From: Panaeolus papilionaceus
Taxonomy: Eukaryota; Basidiomycota; Agaricomycetes; Agaricales
Direction: 5' to 3'
Length of the DNA: 64,000 bases
Assembly: GCA_015501605.1 (NCBI GenBank)
Contig: JADNRZ010000012.1
Span: 186,001 to 250,000 of the forward strand
Shown: positions 36,266-47,408 of the stretch, one piece after another
Position numbering within the stretch: the first letter of the stretch is position 1
How the letters are laid out: every line of letters starts with the position of its first letter
Notes under the pieces: generated by a model
What the model saw: only the letters and a program-made list of their open reading frames with translations
Told to the model about the DNA's origin: nothing
The model's database searches: none
Program-made: the position numbers and the translations under genes

Positions 36266-39200
36266 TTACGCTGAACTCCTGCGAACTCCATGTGGACCAA
36301 CCCCAATGCCATCCAGCAAGTTGTTGACAAAGTTGTCCAAACCACCGTCAAGAAGTCCATCAACTTCGGCAACTGCGCTTACCGGGAGACCCAGACCATT
36401 CAAGAGCTTGGTGAGACCTGCGACGATGCCTGGATTTTGGATAGACATTGTGGAAGGTGCGGGAGACACTGCTGGGCCGACTGTGGGTGCACCTCCTGCA
36501 CTTTCTGTGTACGCATGGCAAAGGTTTAGAAGCGTCAAAGATGTTTCGACGATCTGAACGAGATAATCATACACCGACTCGAGATTCATTTGCTGAATGC
36601 ATTGACAGGTGTCCAGCAGGTGGAGATATCCAAGGCAGGTGACCCCTAACGCGTCGGCCGCGTTGGACAGGTCTGCAATAGTCGCAGATGAAGCCAACTG
36701 CACGGCACTAGACACAACCCCATTCACAATATCACCGGAATCAATTGCAGGTATAGGCAGGGTGGTTGAAGATTCAGGGGGAGGGGTAGGTACAGACGGG
36801 AGAACCGCGACCACTGAATTGAGGTTGAGAACCAGATCAATCAGAGCGTTCACCTCTATGAGCACTTCTGAAGCTACAGCAACGGTGGCGTTGGAATCCA
36901 ACCTACTCGAGCTCCGACGAACGCCATGAGGTCCGGCATCCAGACCATCAAGGAGATTATTGACACCGTTGCTAATGGGTCTCAGTCCATCCACAGTAAC
37001 GATTCCAGTGGACCCTGTCAGTCCAAGACCAGCGAGTAAATGGTCCAGCCCGACGACAATAGGATAATCGTTGGATGTTCCGTCGAAACCTGAGACAACA
37101 CAAGGAGCACCGGCATGTGTAGTCGAAGAGTGGGGCACGGTAGCAGTGGGGTTGTGGTGAGTGGCTGAACTGATACTGGGGGTCTGAGGCACCGCAGAAG
37201 TGACGGGAGAGCGATGTGCAACAGACGTCACGCTAGGAATCAAGGAAGCGGAAATCGAAGGGATTGAAGTTATAGGATGAGATGAGCACCAATTCTGGAG
37301 CTCAAGAGCGGACTCTGCGAGGGCGATGATATAGTCCACTGTCGATCCAAGCCCGGGTCCACAACCACAAGCATCGACGTCGTGTACAAGTGCCCTAGTC
37401 GAAGTGACCAAGCTGTCAACGTTGTTGACCAAGGAGGACACAGTTGGGGACGAGAGGATACCCCCTACGGATGAAACAACACTAGAAACCAGGCTTGGAT
37501 TGAGGGCTGTTGCAGAAACCACGCCTCCGCCAAGGGAAGAAAGCAAGTTATTGACGAGTCGGACGACACCCTGCAACAAAGAAGAAAGATCCAAGTTGAT
37601 ATTGGCGCCGATAGCAGCAGAAACAGCTGCGGAAGAATCGCCTTGACGAGCATTCAAGGGGCCAATCCCCAGACCATTCAATAGGTTGTTGACGGGAACA
37701 TCCACCCCGTTTCCAAGCCCATCCACTGTCACTGAAGAATGGCCTGACGCTAGACCCAGATCGTTCAATAAGTCAGTAAGACCGACGACAGTAGGGACAT
37801 CTTCTGAACCTCCTGGGGCCAAAGGGGGGGACGGTTCATTGGCAGAGGGAGAAGGAGAGGGGGCGGGGGTTGGGTGAGATGACGGAGTGCCTACATCACC
37901 GTGTGAAGGCATAAATGACAATGGCAGATTCGAAGGAGCGTAAGACAAGGTGGTTGAAAGAGGGGAGCTTAACGGCGTCGATGGATGACTGTTTGGAGTT
38001 CCAGCAGGCGAGGGGACAGGGTTGGAGCCACAAAAGTCTTGTATGGACATGATCGACTGTAGAATCTGTTCAACCAGGCTGAGTACATTGGATAAGCATC
38101 CGCATTGCAGCAGGAGACCTTTAGCGGTTTGACTGAGCCCTAGAAGGTCGCTGACAGAGCCTAACAAAGAGGAAACGGTGGGCGATGACAAAATGTTTCC
38201 AGTCGTCTGGACGATGGCAGGAAGCAAATCGGGTCCCAGGACAGACATGAGAGACAAAGATGAACCAGAGGTAGGAGTAGAATTAGTAGGCGAGCCGGTG
38301 AACCCCCCTAAAAGGTTTCCGAGTCCTTGAAGATCGATAACCAAGTCCACCAGAAGCGCCAATTGCGACTGAAGTCTGGGGTCAATAGGGGAGGCTTCAC
38401 ATGCGGGTAGGCTGCGCCTATCAACGTGCAGATGATTTTCTTGACCAATTATTTCTCGCTTCATAGAGGAACCAGAATCAAGTGTGCAGCCTTTGCCCGA
38501 CGAGTTGGGAATCCAGCCTGGTTGGCAAGAGTGAACGACGCAACGGCGATCCACACATCCTACATGTTGAACATGAGATATCGCAGTGCAGTCCACTCCG
38601 CGTCCCTGGGTAGAAGCCTCGTTGTCGAAAAAGGGATGAGGGGTAACACAACCTCCACCTAAATACAACGTCAGCGACGAATAAGAAAGGGTAATAGACA
38701 AAATCATACAGCTTGCGGCGGTAGATTTTGTGTCCAGGCACTCGAATTGCAATGTATCCTCTCGACCAGGAACCCCACAAACGGATTCGTGGGGCTTACA
38801 GGTTCGATGGGCCTGGACGAGATTGATAGCAGGTTTAATGCGTGCGCCCGGAAGACGAGGTGCAGCGGAGCCACATCCCTAAAGAATCAATTAGCAAGGG
38901 TAAGAAAAAAGGACGGATATATGCGCGGAAAAAAATTGCATACGTTAGGGAAATCGCCACAAACTCCGTTACAAGACATGTAAGGAGCATCACAGACACA
39001 TAAGCCACCTTGAAGGACGTAGGGACTGTCACATTCATAGTGGCAAGGGCCGGAGTTACTGCAGACATGATGAGAATGCGGAGGGAAAGTGCACTGCTGG
39101 GACTCGGGCGAAGTGTTGATCTGCGGAAAATTAGTGATCGTATCCAGGAAGTTCTCAAACGAGCGTAAAAATTCTTACGAGGGCAGTTACGAGGGCAGCA

Positions 39201-39619
39201 ACATTGTTTCTTCCCAGTAGTCCAATAAGATATTGAATTTGTACGTTTGTATCGAGGTAAATATCGAGATCCTAATAGGCAACAAGATAGGTAAGTAATC
39301 CGACCGCATACATTGACCCAAAATTCAACAAAAAGAGCCACGAGTTTACCTTGAGACACAAGCAAAGCTGTATATCAGAACTGAGACCAAGAGGACCAAG
39401 TAGGGAACCAAGACCGAGCAGCTTGGAGGCATCAGCGAGGAGATTGATATTTACGTTGATGCATATATCAAGAAGATCACGACGAATACGATGTTGACGA
39501 GAAGTTAGAACATCTGAACGAGGCTTGAGATCGCGACGGGCAAAGTGAGAGTTGTGTATAGCGGTGACAAGAGATGAAGAGAGCGAGAGAAAGAACGTGA
39601 AGATCAATGCGATATGCAT
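36266..39619 (-). CDS. Secreted CPL1-like protein with three tandem A-B modules
   Basis: Five exons: 39350-39619, 39179-39271, 38944-39120, 38710-38878, 36266-38658 (1033 aa). A signal peptide (MHIALIFTFFLSLSSSLVTA) starts the protein. The cysteine-rich region at residues ~130-300 (CSNSGPCHYEC, CNGVCGDFP, FECLDTKSTAASCGGC, GVDCTAISHVQHVGCV, CVVHSCQPGW) matches the CPL1-like domain of basidiomycete secreted proteins, named after Cryptococcus CPL1. From ~332 on, three repeats of a two-part unit follow. Part A (332-450, 580-698, 827-959) is a hydrophobic helical segment with C-x-C then 21-26 residues then C. Part B (524-573, 768-820, 979-1033) has VGLxxLLxxLGL, VDGL, VNNLLxGL and GP. Pro/Ser/Thr linkers join A to B. 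No GPI signal is evident at the C-terminus. Expected location is the cell wall or outside; the function of the modules is unknown. Confidence 0.85.
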
Positions 39620-39834
39620 CGTGCAAAGAGATCAGGACGTCGCCGACAACGACGACAACGACGACGATTAGACCCGAGTTGATATAAAAGCAGGAATAAA
39701 AAGAGGGAAAAGGACGAGGAAAAGTAAAAGATTTAGAAATGGTTTATAAAGCAATAAAGACGCGTATGGTCGTGTTTTGACTGTTCGGCGAAGTTGAATG
39801 AGCAAAAGACATAAAAGTCTATTTTGTTTCCAAA

Positions 39835-40827
39835 TCAAGACATGTCAACTGAATCAACATCGATTGGTTCAACGGCGTTCAATGTTGCTGTTGAAGTTGT
39901 TATCGATCCAAACCCTTCAGTCACGTCTCCTGCTGATGGAGAAGTTGCTTCAGGGTTCACTAAGGCACCTTCAATGTCATCAGCGTCTTCTTCATCACTG
40001 TTGTCTCCTCCATTTCCTTCTCCTCCACCTTCCTCTTCATCGTCTTCATCACCACTACTTTCATCATCCATAACAGCATCGTCCATAGCCACAGGATTAA
40101 GAGCACCCTCTGATCTTCTTCCCAACCTAGGATCCCACTCAAGCTCTTCAGGCTCCTCAACTTCCACCTCAACCCTCTGCTTCCAATCAAACTTTTCTCG
40201 TAACATCGCCACAGCTCTGACAGCTCGATCAACCCTCCGATCATGAGCATCTCGGATTTCATTGCACTCTGCTAGCACATCCTCGTATTCTGGCTTTTTG
40301 GGTACTCCAAATCCTCCCATAGGCGCAGGTGGGTTTGATAATCCAAGCACACCAAGTGAGCCTCGAGTGTTCATATGTTCAGCTAGTCGCCGAACAGTAT
40401 CGTTTTCCTGCCGTAGGACATCTGTCGTTTGTTGATTTCGTAGAAGGGGTGTGACTTCTGTGTCCAGTTGCGTGTCAGTCATCCCACTCCGAGGATGTAG
40501 GGCAATCCGTTCATAGATATTTCCGGCTGGCGGTGCCGGTGCCCTCAAAGTAGATGTAGTGGTAGCAGTACTCGTAGGAAATGGTTGAAGAAGTGCAGTG
40601 GAGAAGTTGTGTGTTTGTGACAGCAAAACGTTGTATTTCGACAGAATGTCTGGCCAGGCATACATCCAACCAGGATATGCGTTTAGTGTGTGTTGTAAAG
40701 CATTGATGGACTCGATAATTTGATTAGCTTTAAACTTTAAAGATTCTAGCTGTGGCACTGGCAAGTTTGCAATTGGAAGAGCGCCATTTTTGTCTCCATT
40801 TTGTGCAACTAGAGGTGGACTAGACAT
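39835..40827 (-). CDS. MED8: Mediator of RNA polymerase II transcription subunit 8
   Basis: Head-module subunit of the Mediator coactivator, acting in the nucleus. Single exon, 330 aa. The N-terminal half carries the Med8 pattern: LPVPQLESLKFKANQII, WPDILSKYNVLLSQTHNFS (about residues 57-76), then the conserved region HPRSGMTDTQLD and TPLLRNQQTTDVLRQEN. A helical stretch with PEYEDVLAECNEIRDAHDRR follows. The C-terminal third is strongly acidic (D/E/G runs), a common but variable extension. The start ATG is preceded by stops in frame. It lies about 215 bp from the CPL1-like gene on the same strand and is transcribed independently. Confidence 0.88.
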   Translation of the reverse strand: MSSPPLVAQNGDKNGALPIANLPVPQLESLKFKANQIIESINALQHTLNAYPGWMYAWPDILSKYNVLLSQTHNFSTALLQPFPTSTATTTSTLRAPAPPAGNIYERIALHPRSGMTDTQLDTEVTPLLRNQQTTDVLRQENDTVRRLAEHMNTRGSLGVLGLSNPPAPMGGFGVPKKPEYEDVLAECNEIRDAHDRRVDRAVRAVAMLREKFDWKQRVEVEVEEPEELEWDPRLGRRSEGALNPVAMDDAVMDDESSGDEDDEEEGGGEGNGGDNSDEEDADDIEGALVNPEATSPSAGDVTEGFGSITTSTATLNAVEPIDVDSVDMS

Positions 40828-41880
40828 GTTCTAGTGAGGCTAAAGGTCAAAGTGTAATCCACCTTTGGTGGTGACTCTAGGACTACCTATCTTGGATGTT
40901 GTTCCCACGACCTCCATAAGGGTCAAAGTGCAGTCATGATCCCTCGCTGATCCCCCTACTTCTCTCGCTTCGTACGCTGGTGTTTCATATCCGAAGAGCC
41001 ATGCCTCCCAACTGAATACATGGTACGGATCTCAAATGAGTTCAAACGGACAGCTCAGATAAACGTACGCGATGCAAGCGGGTGTTTCGAAGTGACGTCG
41101 TGGCAAATAATCGTGCATGATTAATTCCTGGTGCAGAATACCCCAGTTCACTGGGAAGGTCCAAGTCAACAACTCCTCCAGTACATCCAAAGGTTGCATA
41201 ACCAGTCTCAATATTTCTGATTGAGCCAATAGATGGAAGTACCTTCGAGGGAATTCCTCTGTGAACAGCTCAGCATCACTAGAGCCTTGAGACATCGCTC
41301 GCCTGTTGCAGCTCGAATCGAGAGCAAGCGATGGATAATGTCAAATGTGTTATACGTACCCCAACATTCCGTTAATATGTCAAATCATAATGCGGTCCAC
41401 CTTATGTTTTCGAGATTCTTAACAATTCATGAACTGACAGAGATCATCGCTTCTGAATTACTATCTTCTCCGCAGCATACCCGTGGGTGCTATTTCTGGA
41501 CGACGTATGGCTCAGTTTCAAACGTTCAAATCCCAATGTGCTAGATTTGAGATATGTAGAGCATATACCAGAAAGTTTGGGACTGTCATGTGTACATATA
41601 CACCCCAACGCTCGAATGATCTTATTAATAGCTTCCAGTCATGAAGGTCGAGACACAGCTTCTGCTGATTTGCGTGTTTGAGTGAGTTCACCGCCCTGTT
41701 CCGTTTCATCTCGACAAGTTTAACAATTGAGAAAGCAGCCGGCTTGCCATAATGAACAAGAATCCGCAGCCCCACCTGTAATCTACGAATCTCGAAGTGT
41801 TCGGTCCCATGAACTCCCATCCCCGTCACCTACCCCCTAATTTCAATTCCCGAGTGACCCGTTCAATCTTTGAAAATCAT
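40828..41880 (+). other. Non-coding interval
   Basis: About 1 kb. Frames at 41032-41295 (minus) and 41233-41544 (plus) overlap and show no recognisable domain. The right end is the promoter of the first small secreted-protein gene. Confidence 0.4.
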
Positions 41881-41889
41881 TATAAAAGC
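41881..41889 (+). promoter_or_regulatory. TATA box of secreted-protein copy A
   Basis: TATAAAAGC, 73 nt before the ATG at 41954. The same nine bases occur 79 and 93 nt before the starts of copies B and C, so the core promoter was duplicated with the genes. A CCCGAG motif lies just upstream at 41849-41854. Confidence 0.7.
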
Positions 41890-41953
41890 TGTTATTTTGT
41901 TCTACAAAGAATCAGTCCAGTACCGTCTTCAACTTGACACTCGCCCTGTTACA

Positions 41954-42769
41954 ATGTTCAAGCTCTCAGCTGTCGTCGTCGCCACCGTCTTTGCCAGCCT
42001 CACATACGCGTCTCCTGCCCTTGAGACACGCGCAGGACCACCCGACCAGGTCAACATATGCCGCCCTTCGGGGATAGACAGTTCCCTCAAGTATTTCATC
42101 CAATCAACAGTTGGCTGTACGTATTCTCGTCGTAACCACATCCATCATACTAGCATTAACGCGTCGTCTGAGTAGCCAAAGTCTGGCAAGCACAATCCGT
42201 AACGCCCACCACATTCGGCTCTGTCGACCTCCAAGTACGTTGAGGACACTCGGCTGTGTATGTGCGGAACTAAACCAGATCTTAGACCAAGGTGGCTACC
42301 TCCAACGACCAACAATGGTCCATATTCCCTATCAACCACGGTGACAGCTTCTCTTTTGTTCCCGCGGGGGTAACCTCAGGCGGTGTCTGCGTCAAGGGAG
42401 ACGGCGGTCCCGTATGGTCCGAAGCATGCCCCGACGTCGCTACCAGGCAAGCGCCGCAATTCAGCCAGGTGGGTCATCCACAAGCTATGATATCTTCGAC
42501 GCTGCCACTTACAAGGTTACATCTCTCTGTTTTTAGTTCTTCATCTTCTGCAAAACATGTGGTGCAAATGGCCGTGGCGGTACAGGCTGCCAGATCCAGT
42601 CTGCTGGTGAGGGCCAGTGTGCCAGCTACCTTGACCAGGTCTCTACCACCGTAAAGCTCGATGACTGCTCTTCCAAGCAGCGCAAGCAGGTATATACATC
42701 AATACAACCTTTTTACACAAATCACCTAATGCATTTATCCAGTTCTGGGACATCATCCCTGTGGCTTAA
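41954..42769 (+). CDS. Small secreted eight-cysteine protein, copy A
   Basis: Five exons: 41954-42116, 42176-42234, 42286-42468, 42537-42689, 42743-42769 (194 aa). Exon sizes 163, 59, 183, 153 and 27 nt are identical to copy B. A signal peptide (MFKLSAVVVATVFASLTYA) is followed by a mature protein with eight cysteines: ICRPSGID, GVCVKGDGG, EACPD, FCKTC, TGCQIQSAGEGQC and LDDC. Three segments end in W/F-x-I/V strands (QQWSIFP, QFFIFC, QFWDIIPVA). The spacing suggests three internal repeats of a beta-trefoil-like fold, as in ricin-B lectins; this is inference from pattern only. Function is unrecognised: an extracellular effector, lectin-like or defence role is possible. First of three tandem paralogues. 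Confidence 0.85.
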
Positions 42770-44148
42770 TCAATGGACATGTGTACTGGTAGATTTATAA
42801 CACGGACACTACTACCACGGACTTTCGGACTTTCATCGTCCCTACTATTTTGGACTTTAGTACTTGATTTATTGTTGGTAAATGTTTGTATCGTATTAGG
42901 CAGTATTAGCAATGTGATAGCCTGTATGACGCGAGCGCCAAAGACATAAGCGCCGTTACCTGATACCGCAGTGAGCCACTGATGGCGCTTGAAACTGAAT
43001 AGTCGATCGACCTAGAGGCTCAAGCGGCCAGGAGATCCCGTTTTTAAGGAAATCAGATATTTATGTCTGAGCTGGCTAGGTGAGGCCTCTAAAAAATCCA
43101 TTTGGTGTGTAGGATGTAGATAAAGGAGGCTCGAATGACGAGTCGTTTTATGTCACAGTTATATTTCATACCTGGTAATCCACATGTAATTGTTTTAGAC
43201 CAAAAGCATGTAATGACCACGTTTGAGAGTATACATGGTTTTTGTCCCCGTTGTCTCTCAACGATTCAGATACAATTTCTGCAAAATCCGACAATACCTT
43301 TGAATTCGAACCGCTGAACACGAGATTTATCTTTACCACAAGACTTAAACTAATTCTTTCAAGTCTTGAAAGACGGAAGATACACATCCGATTTTTAAAA
43401 TAGAACTGTCAAAGTCCCACAGTCTAGTTCAACTACAAAGTTATCCATGATATCATACTTCGGACCGACAACACTTGATTGCAGTAACCCACCCTCCTCT
43501 GAGAATAAATACCCTCACATATGGCGCCTCTCACACAAACAGAATCGCAAGTCCATATCCAGAGGTATGCGGCATATGCGACACTCCGAATGGAAGCCGA
43601 TTGGGCGTTTCAAGGACAGCTGCGTTGCTAAAAATAGCTCACAGCCTGTTCGACCCGTTCGGATGGCACAGCATGACACATCTACGAAACCATCATCTGG
43701 AAAGAAGCCCAGGATGTGGGGATTCGAAATGCATCTACTTAGCCAACTCAACGTTTATTTGTAAAGGTCTTTCACGTTCGATCTCGATACGTCAGACGGT
43801 TGCGTGAAACTCTCAACGCGCGTCCCACATGGGTCCATTGTTGTGACCATACTATGCCTCATTCGTCGTCAGGAGAGCAACAACGGGGTGGAGGGACAAA
43901 ACTGACAACCGAAAACTAATTATAACCTCTCCGAGACGGGGTTACAGTGGTCCGCAACACTCTCTTTCCAGTGGGGTCATGGCTATTATTTTGATACACC
44001 CGAAGCTTCGAAAGAATGAGACTATGGTACAAGCATTAACTCTCAGATTCGGAGATATAATTGTATTCGAGTCGCATAACGGGCATTACTGGCCATTCCT
44101 ACTCCAAAATAATGCACTCCGTCGCGCCCGTCGCGATGGTCCGAACAT
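42770..44148 (+). other. Interval between secreted-protein copies A and B
   Basis: About 1.4 kb of spacer without a supportable gene. Overlapping frames at 43447-43807 on both strands look like chance. The 3' end forms the promoter of copy B, with a CTCTCCGAG motif near 43927. Confidence 0.4.
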
Positions 44149-44157
44149 TATAAAAGC
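44149..44157 (+). promoter_or_regulatory. TATA box of secreted-protein copy B
   Basis: TATAAAAGC, 79 nt before the ATG at 44228; identical to the elements of copies A and C. Confidence 0.7.
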
Positions 44158-44227
44158 AAAGGTTCCATTAGACAAAGAGTCAGCTCACCAGCCTCTTCCT
44201 ACTCCACAACCACCTTCATCAGCTAAT

Positions 44228-45035
44228 ATGTTCAAGCTCTCTGCTGTCTTCATCACCTCTCTCCTTGCTGGTGCTACCATCGCATCTCCTGCTGTCGGAA
44301 AGCGCCAGGGACCTCCCGATCAAGACAACATCTGTCGTCCTTCTGGAATTGACAGCACTGTCAAGTACTTCATCCAATCTGCTGCGGACTGTAAGTTCTA
44401 ATCAGTGCTATTCAATCTGCAATGTCTGAGAAACACATAGCCAAGGTCTGGCAAGCTGAGGGCGTCAGTGCCAGTAGCTTCAGCTTCGTTGATCTTCAGG
44501 TAGGTGACAACGCCCATCCAAGCTTTTCGCTTCTCATCCCAATTTCTAGACTAAGGCCACTGGATCCAATGCCCAGCTTTGGTCTATCTTCCCCATCAAC
44601 CATGGCGACAGCTTCTCCTTCGTGTCAAGCAGTGTTAATTCCGCCAACATCTGCGCCAACGGCGACGGTGGCCCTCTCGATACTGCTGCATGCCCAGATG
44701 TTGCTTCTCGACAGGCTCCTCAATTTGCTCAAGTACGTAAATAGAACCTACCATCTCCGCTTCCCATCTGATATTGGTTTTTGCCCAATGAAGTGGTTCA
44801 TTACCTGCAAGACCTGCGCATCAGATGGTCGTGGAGCAACCGGATGCCAAATCCAGTCTGCTGGCGAAGGACAATGCGCCAACTTCCTCGACAATACCTC
44901 CACCACTGTGAAGCTCGACGATTGCTCTCCCCTCCAGCCCAACGAGGTATGTATATGTTTGGTATTACGAAATAGCCCCTATCTAACCGATACATTCCTC
45001 TCCCTCAGTTCTGGAACATTGTCCCTGCTGCTTAA
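44228..45035 (+). CDS. Small secreted eight-cysteine protein, copy B
   Basis: Five exons: 44228-44390, 44441-44499, 44550-44732, 44794-44946, 45009-45035 (194 aa), same sizes and phases as copy A. The signal peptide MFKLSAVFITSLLAGATIA is followed by a Lys-Arg pair (VGKRQGPP) that could be a Kex2 site. The mature part carries the same eight cysteines: ICRPSGID, NICANGDGG, AACPD, TCKTC, TGCQIQSAGEGQC, LDDC. The W-x-I endings are clearest here: QLWSIFP, AQWFITC and EFWNIVPAA. The spliced junction turns an apparent AADC into AADSKVWQAE, so that cysteine is an artefact of reading into the intron. Highly similar to copy A; function unrecognised. Confidence 0.87.
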
Positions 45036-46178
45036 AGAAAAAGAGATAGCATAAATCCCATGAGGGGCTTCGATGAGGTTTCTAACTCGGGATTTCTTGG
45101 ACAATAGCGGTTTTGTAATGTTATAAATATTTACTTCGTGTCATGTAACAAGAAGGGTAGACGTGGTCAGTAGGCGTTTATAGTGACCCCTGAATACATA
45201 GTTCAACTTCCGTTTCCACGATGACATTGATGACACCATCTGACACCTCAGACGAAAATAGGCGCCGGATAAGGCCCACTAGTAGAATGATTAAACAAGA
45301 TTTAACTAAGACATGCGGGCAATTTATATCTGTGCTCAGCCTCACGTCTCCGCAGCCTGATCGTATGAAGCCATGTATGCTTTGACCTAATATAATGTCG
45401 AGGCAGAGCATCCCTGCTCACGAAGGGACAGGCTTGATCTAAGCTGTATTTCTGACCCATAACAATTTCAGCTGGGAATTCACGCTTGCGAGGTGAGAGG
45501 TTGCGAAACCTCGAACAGAAAAAAAGTCGGCGCTCTCAACAAATATTTATATACATAAGCCACAATTCATGCATTCTGATACATTGCGACTCATCCTCCC
45601 GTCGGCAAGTCTTCCGAACCCAGGAGTTTTTCTCATCCTTGACAAAACGAGTAGTGTGCGGCGCACAACAACTGGATAGAAGCTGATGGAGTGTTGCGAA
45701 CTTCGCAGTTTTGACCCAGCACCTAAAAATAGCATATTCATCCAAGGCCATCTTGGGCGTTTGCTCGCACAGCGCTGGTGTATCGGCTGCTTTGACGGGA
45801 GGTAAAGTAACATCTTGGCTACCTTTTGGATGAGAAGCGCTACGGATGGAGTGCCGAGGCCTGGTAACAAATTACACTTGCCCCTAAAACCAAGTTACGT
45901 CCGAGCGTTGCATTATTTTTTTAGCTACGTTGTTTCCCTTCGTGGAGCTCTCAGGCGGTAGTGTTCAATTGTTTCTGTTTTCTGGACTGCGGCAAGGCAG
46001 AAAAAACCATGACGAAGTTTCACTCTCCCCGAGTCGGACTTATAATTAATCATGGAACTCTCATACAGATTACTCGTCGTTCGAAACCTCGACGGCTTAG
46101 CAAAAACCCCGAATGTCCAAAATATATCACGACTCGGACGCTAATTATAATTCATGAATCCCTGCCATGATTCAAAGG
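45036..46178 (+). other. Interval between secreted-protein copies B and C
   Basis: About 1.1 kb. No gene is supported; small overlapping frames on both strands around 45486-45870 have no recognisable content. A CTCCCCGAGTCGG sequence near 46025 resembles motifs upstream of copies A and B. Confidence 0.4.
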
Positions 46179-46187
46179 TATAAAAGC
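46179..46187 (+). promoter_or_regulatory. TATA box of secreted-protein copy C
   Basis: TATAAAAGC, 93 nt before the ATG at 46272; identical to the elements of copies A and B. Confidence 0.7.
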
Positions 46188-46271
46188 CAAAGGCCTCGAA
46201 ACAAAAACACCAACACAGCTACTCTGCTCTTCAGGCTTTATTCTCATTCTTCCTCAGACAACCAACCGAAG

Positions 46272-47064
46272 ATGCTCAGACTCTCAGCCGCCTTCATCGC
46301 TGCCCTTCTCATAGGCACTTCCTCCGCGTCTCCTGCAGTATCGCGCAGCCTCTGCAGTCCATCTGCAATTGACACTTCTGTCAATTACTTCATCCAATCT
46401 TCAGCAGACTGTACATTACATGTTCTGTAACCCCTGTGTAGATGAACTAACTAAAAGTTGGCAGCCAAGGTCTGGCAAGTCGAAGATGTATCTAACGACG
46501 ACTTCATATTCGTCGATCTTCAGGTACTGCAGAAATCACATTTCAAAAAGCTGCCGGTTTCTCTGATCAGTACCACTCTTCAGGCAAAGACTAGCGGTTC
46601 GAGCGACCAGCTATGGTCCGTTGTGCCTATCACTGGCGACACTTTTTCCTTCGTCTCCGCCGGAGTCAGTGCGGCCAGCGTGTGTGCCAATGGCGACGGT
46701 GGTCCTCTCGATTCCTCCGCCTGCCCAAATGTTGGTTCCAAGCAGGTCGCAGCAACCGCTGAAGTACGTCGAATTGAAGGTCGACCATTTCACGAACATT
46801 CGCTTACACTTTGACACGCAATCGCAGTGGATTGTCACTTGCCAGGCCTGCGCCTCAAACGGTGCTACTGGATGCCAGCTTCAAGCCTCGGCTGAAGGCC
46901 AATGTGCCAACTTCCAGGATGATACAGACACTACCGTCAAGCTTGATGACTGCTCTTCAGCACAGTCCAACGAGGTACGTATGCACCTCACATTAGCATT
47001 TAAGTTTATCTGCTCACATATTTTTGGAACACAATAGTCCTGGGACTTTGTCGCTTCTGCTTAA
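46272..47064 (+). CDS. Small secreted eight-cysteine protein, copy C (divergent)
   Basis: Five exons: 46272-46410, 46465-46523, 46584-46763, 46828-46974, 47038-47064 (183 aa). All four intron positions and phases match copies A and B; differences are whole codons lost (exon 1 shorter by 24 nt, exon 3 by 3 nt, exon 4 by 6 nt). The signal peptide is MLRLSAAFIAALLIGTSSA. The propeptide region GPPDQxNI present in A and B is missing. Eight cysteines are kept (SLCSPSAID, SVCANGDGG, SACPN, TCQAC, TGCQLQ, EGQCANF, LDDC). W-x-V/F endings: QLWSVVP, AEWIVTC, ESWDFVASA. It is the most diverged of the three, suggesting an older duplication or relaxed or positive selection. Confidence 0.85.
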
Positions 47065-47408
47065 GGCTGATTAGGATGGCTAAATATTTTAGACATGCGT
47101 CCTCGACAAAGCCGAATTTTACTTATATTCGATTGATTTATGCCGTCTTAGGTAGACTTACTTTCGCATGATTATTACCGAAGATTTCGAAATATACACA
47201 GTCCAAGAGGTTGGTTCATAAGCCAACAAGTCATATGAATTCAAGTCCACATATGGACATCCAAAATGGAAATTTTATACGAGATCATCATAGGGTCGTT
47301 GGAGTTGCTCAAGACCCACGTGCAACCCAGCTACTGACTGCTACCCAGAAACCGAACACCGATACTTATCACTGCTCCTCAGAGCTGTAGAGCGGGAATA
47401 TACGGCGA
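47065..47408 (+). other. Short convergent intergenic interval
   Basis: About 340 bp between copy C and the convergent minus-strand F-box gene, taken to be both 3' UTRs. Nothing else was seen. Confidence 0.4.

Noticed and set aside
41032..41544. Frames on both strands upstream of secreted-protein copy A
   Set aside because: They overlap each other and show only vague F-box-like helices; there is no supporting paralogy.
44380..44400. Apparent extra cysteine (AADC) in the secreted paralogues
   Set aside because: It comes from reading T plus the GT of the donor; splicing gives AADS followed by KVWQ in copies B and C and VGS followed by KVWQ in A.
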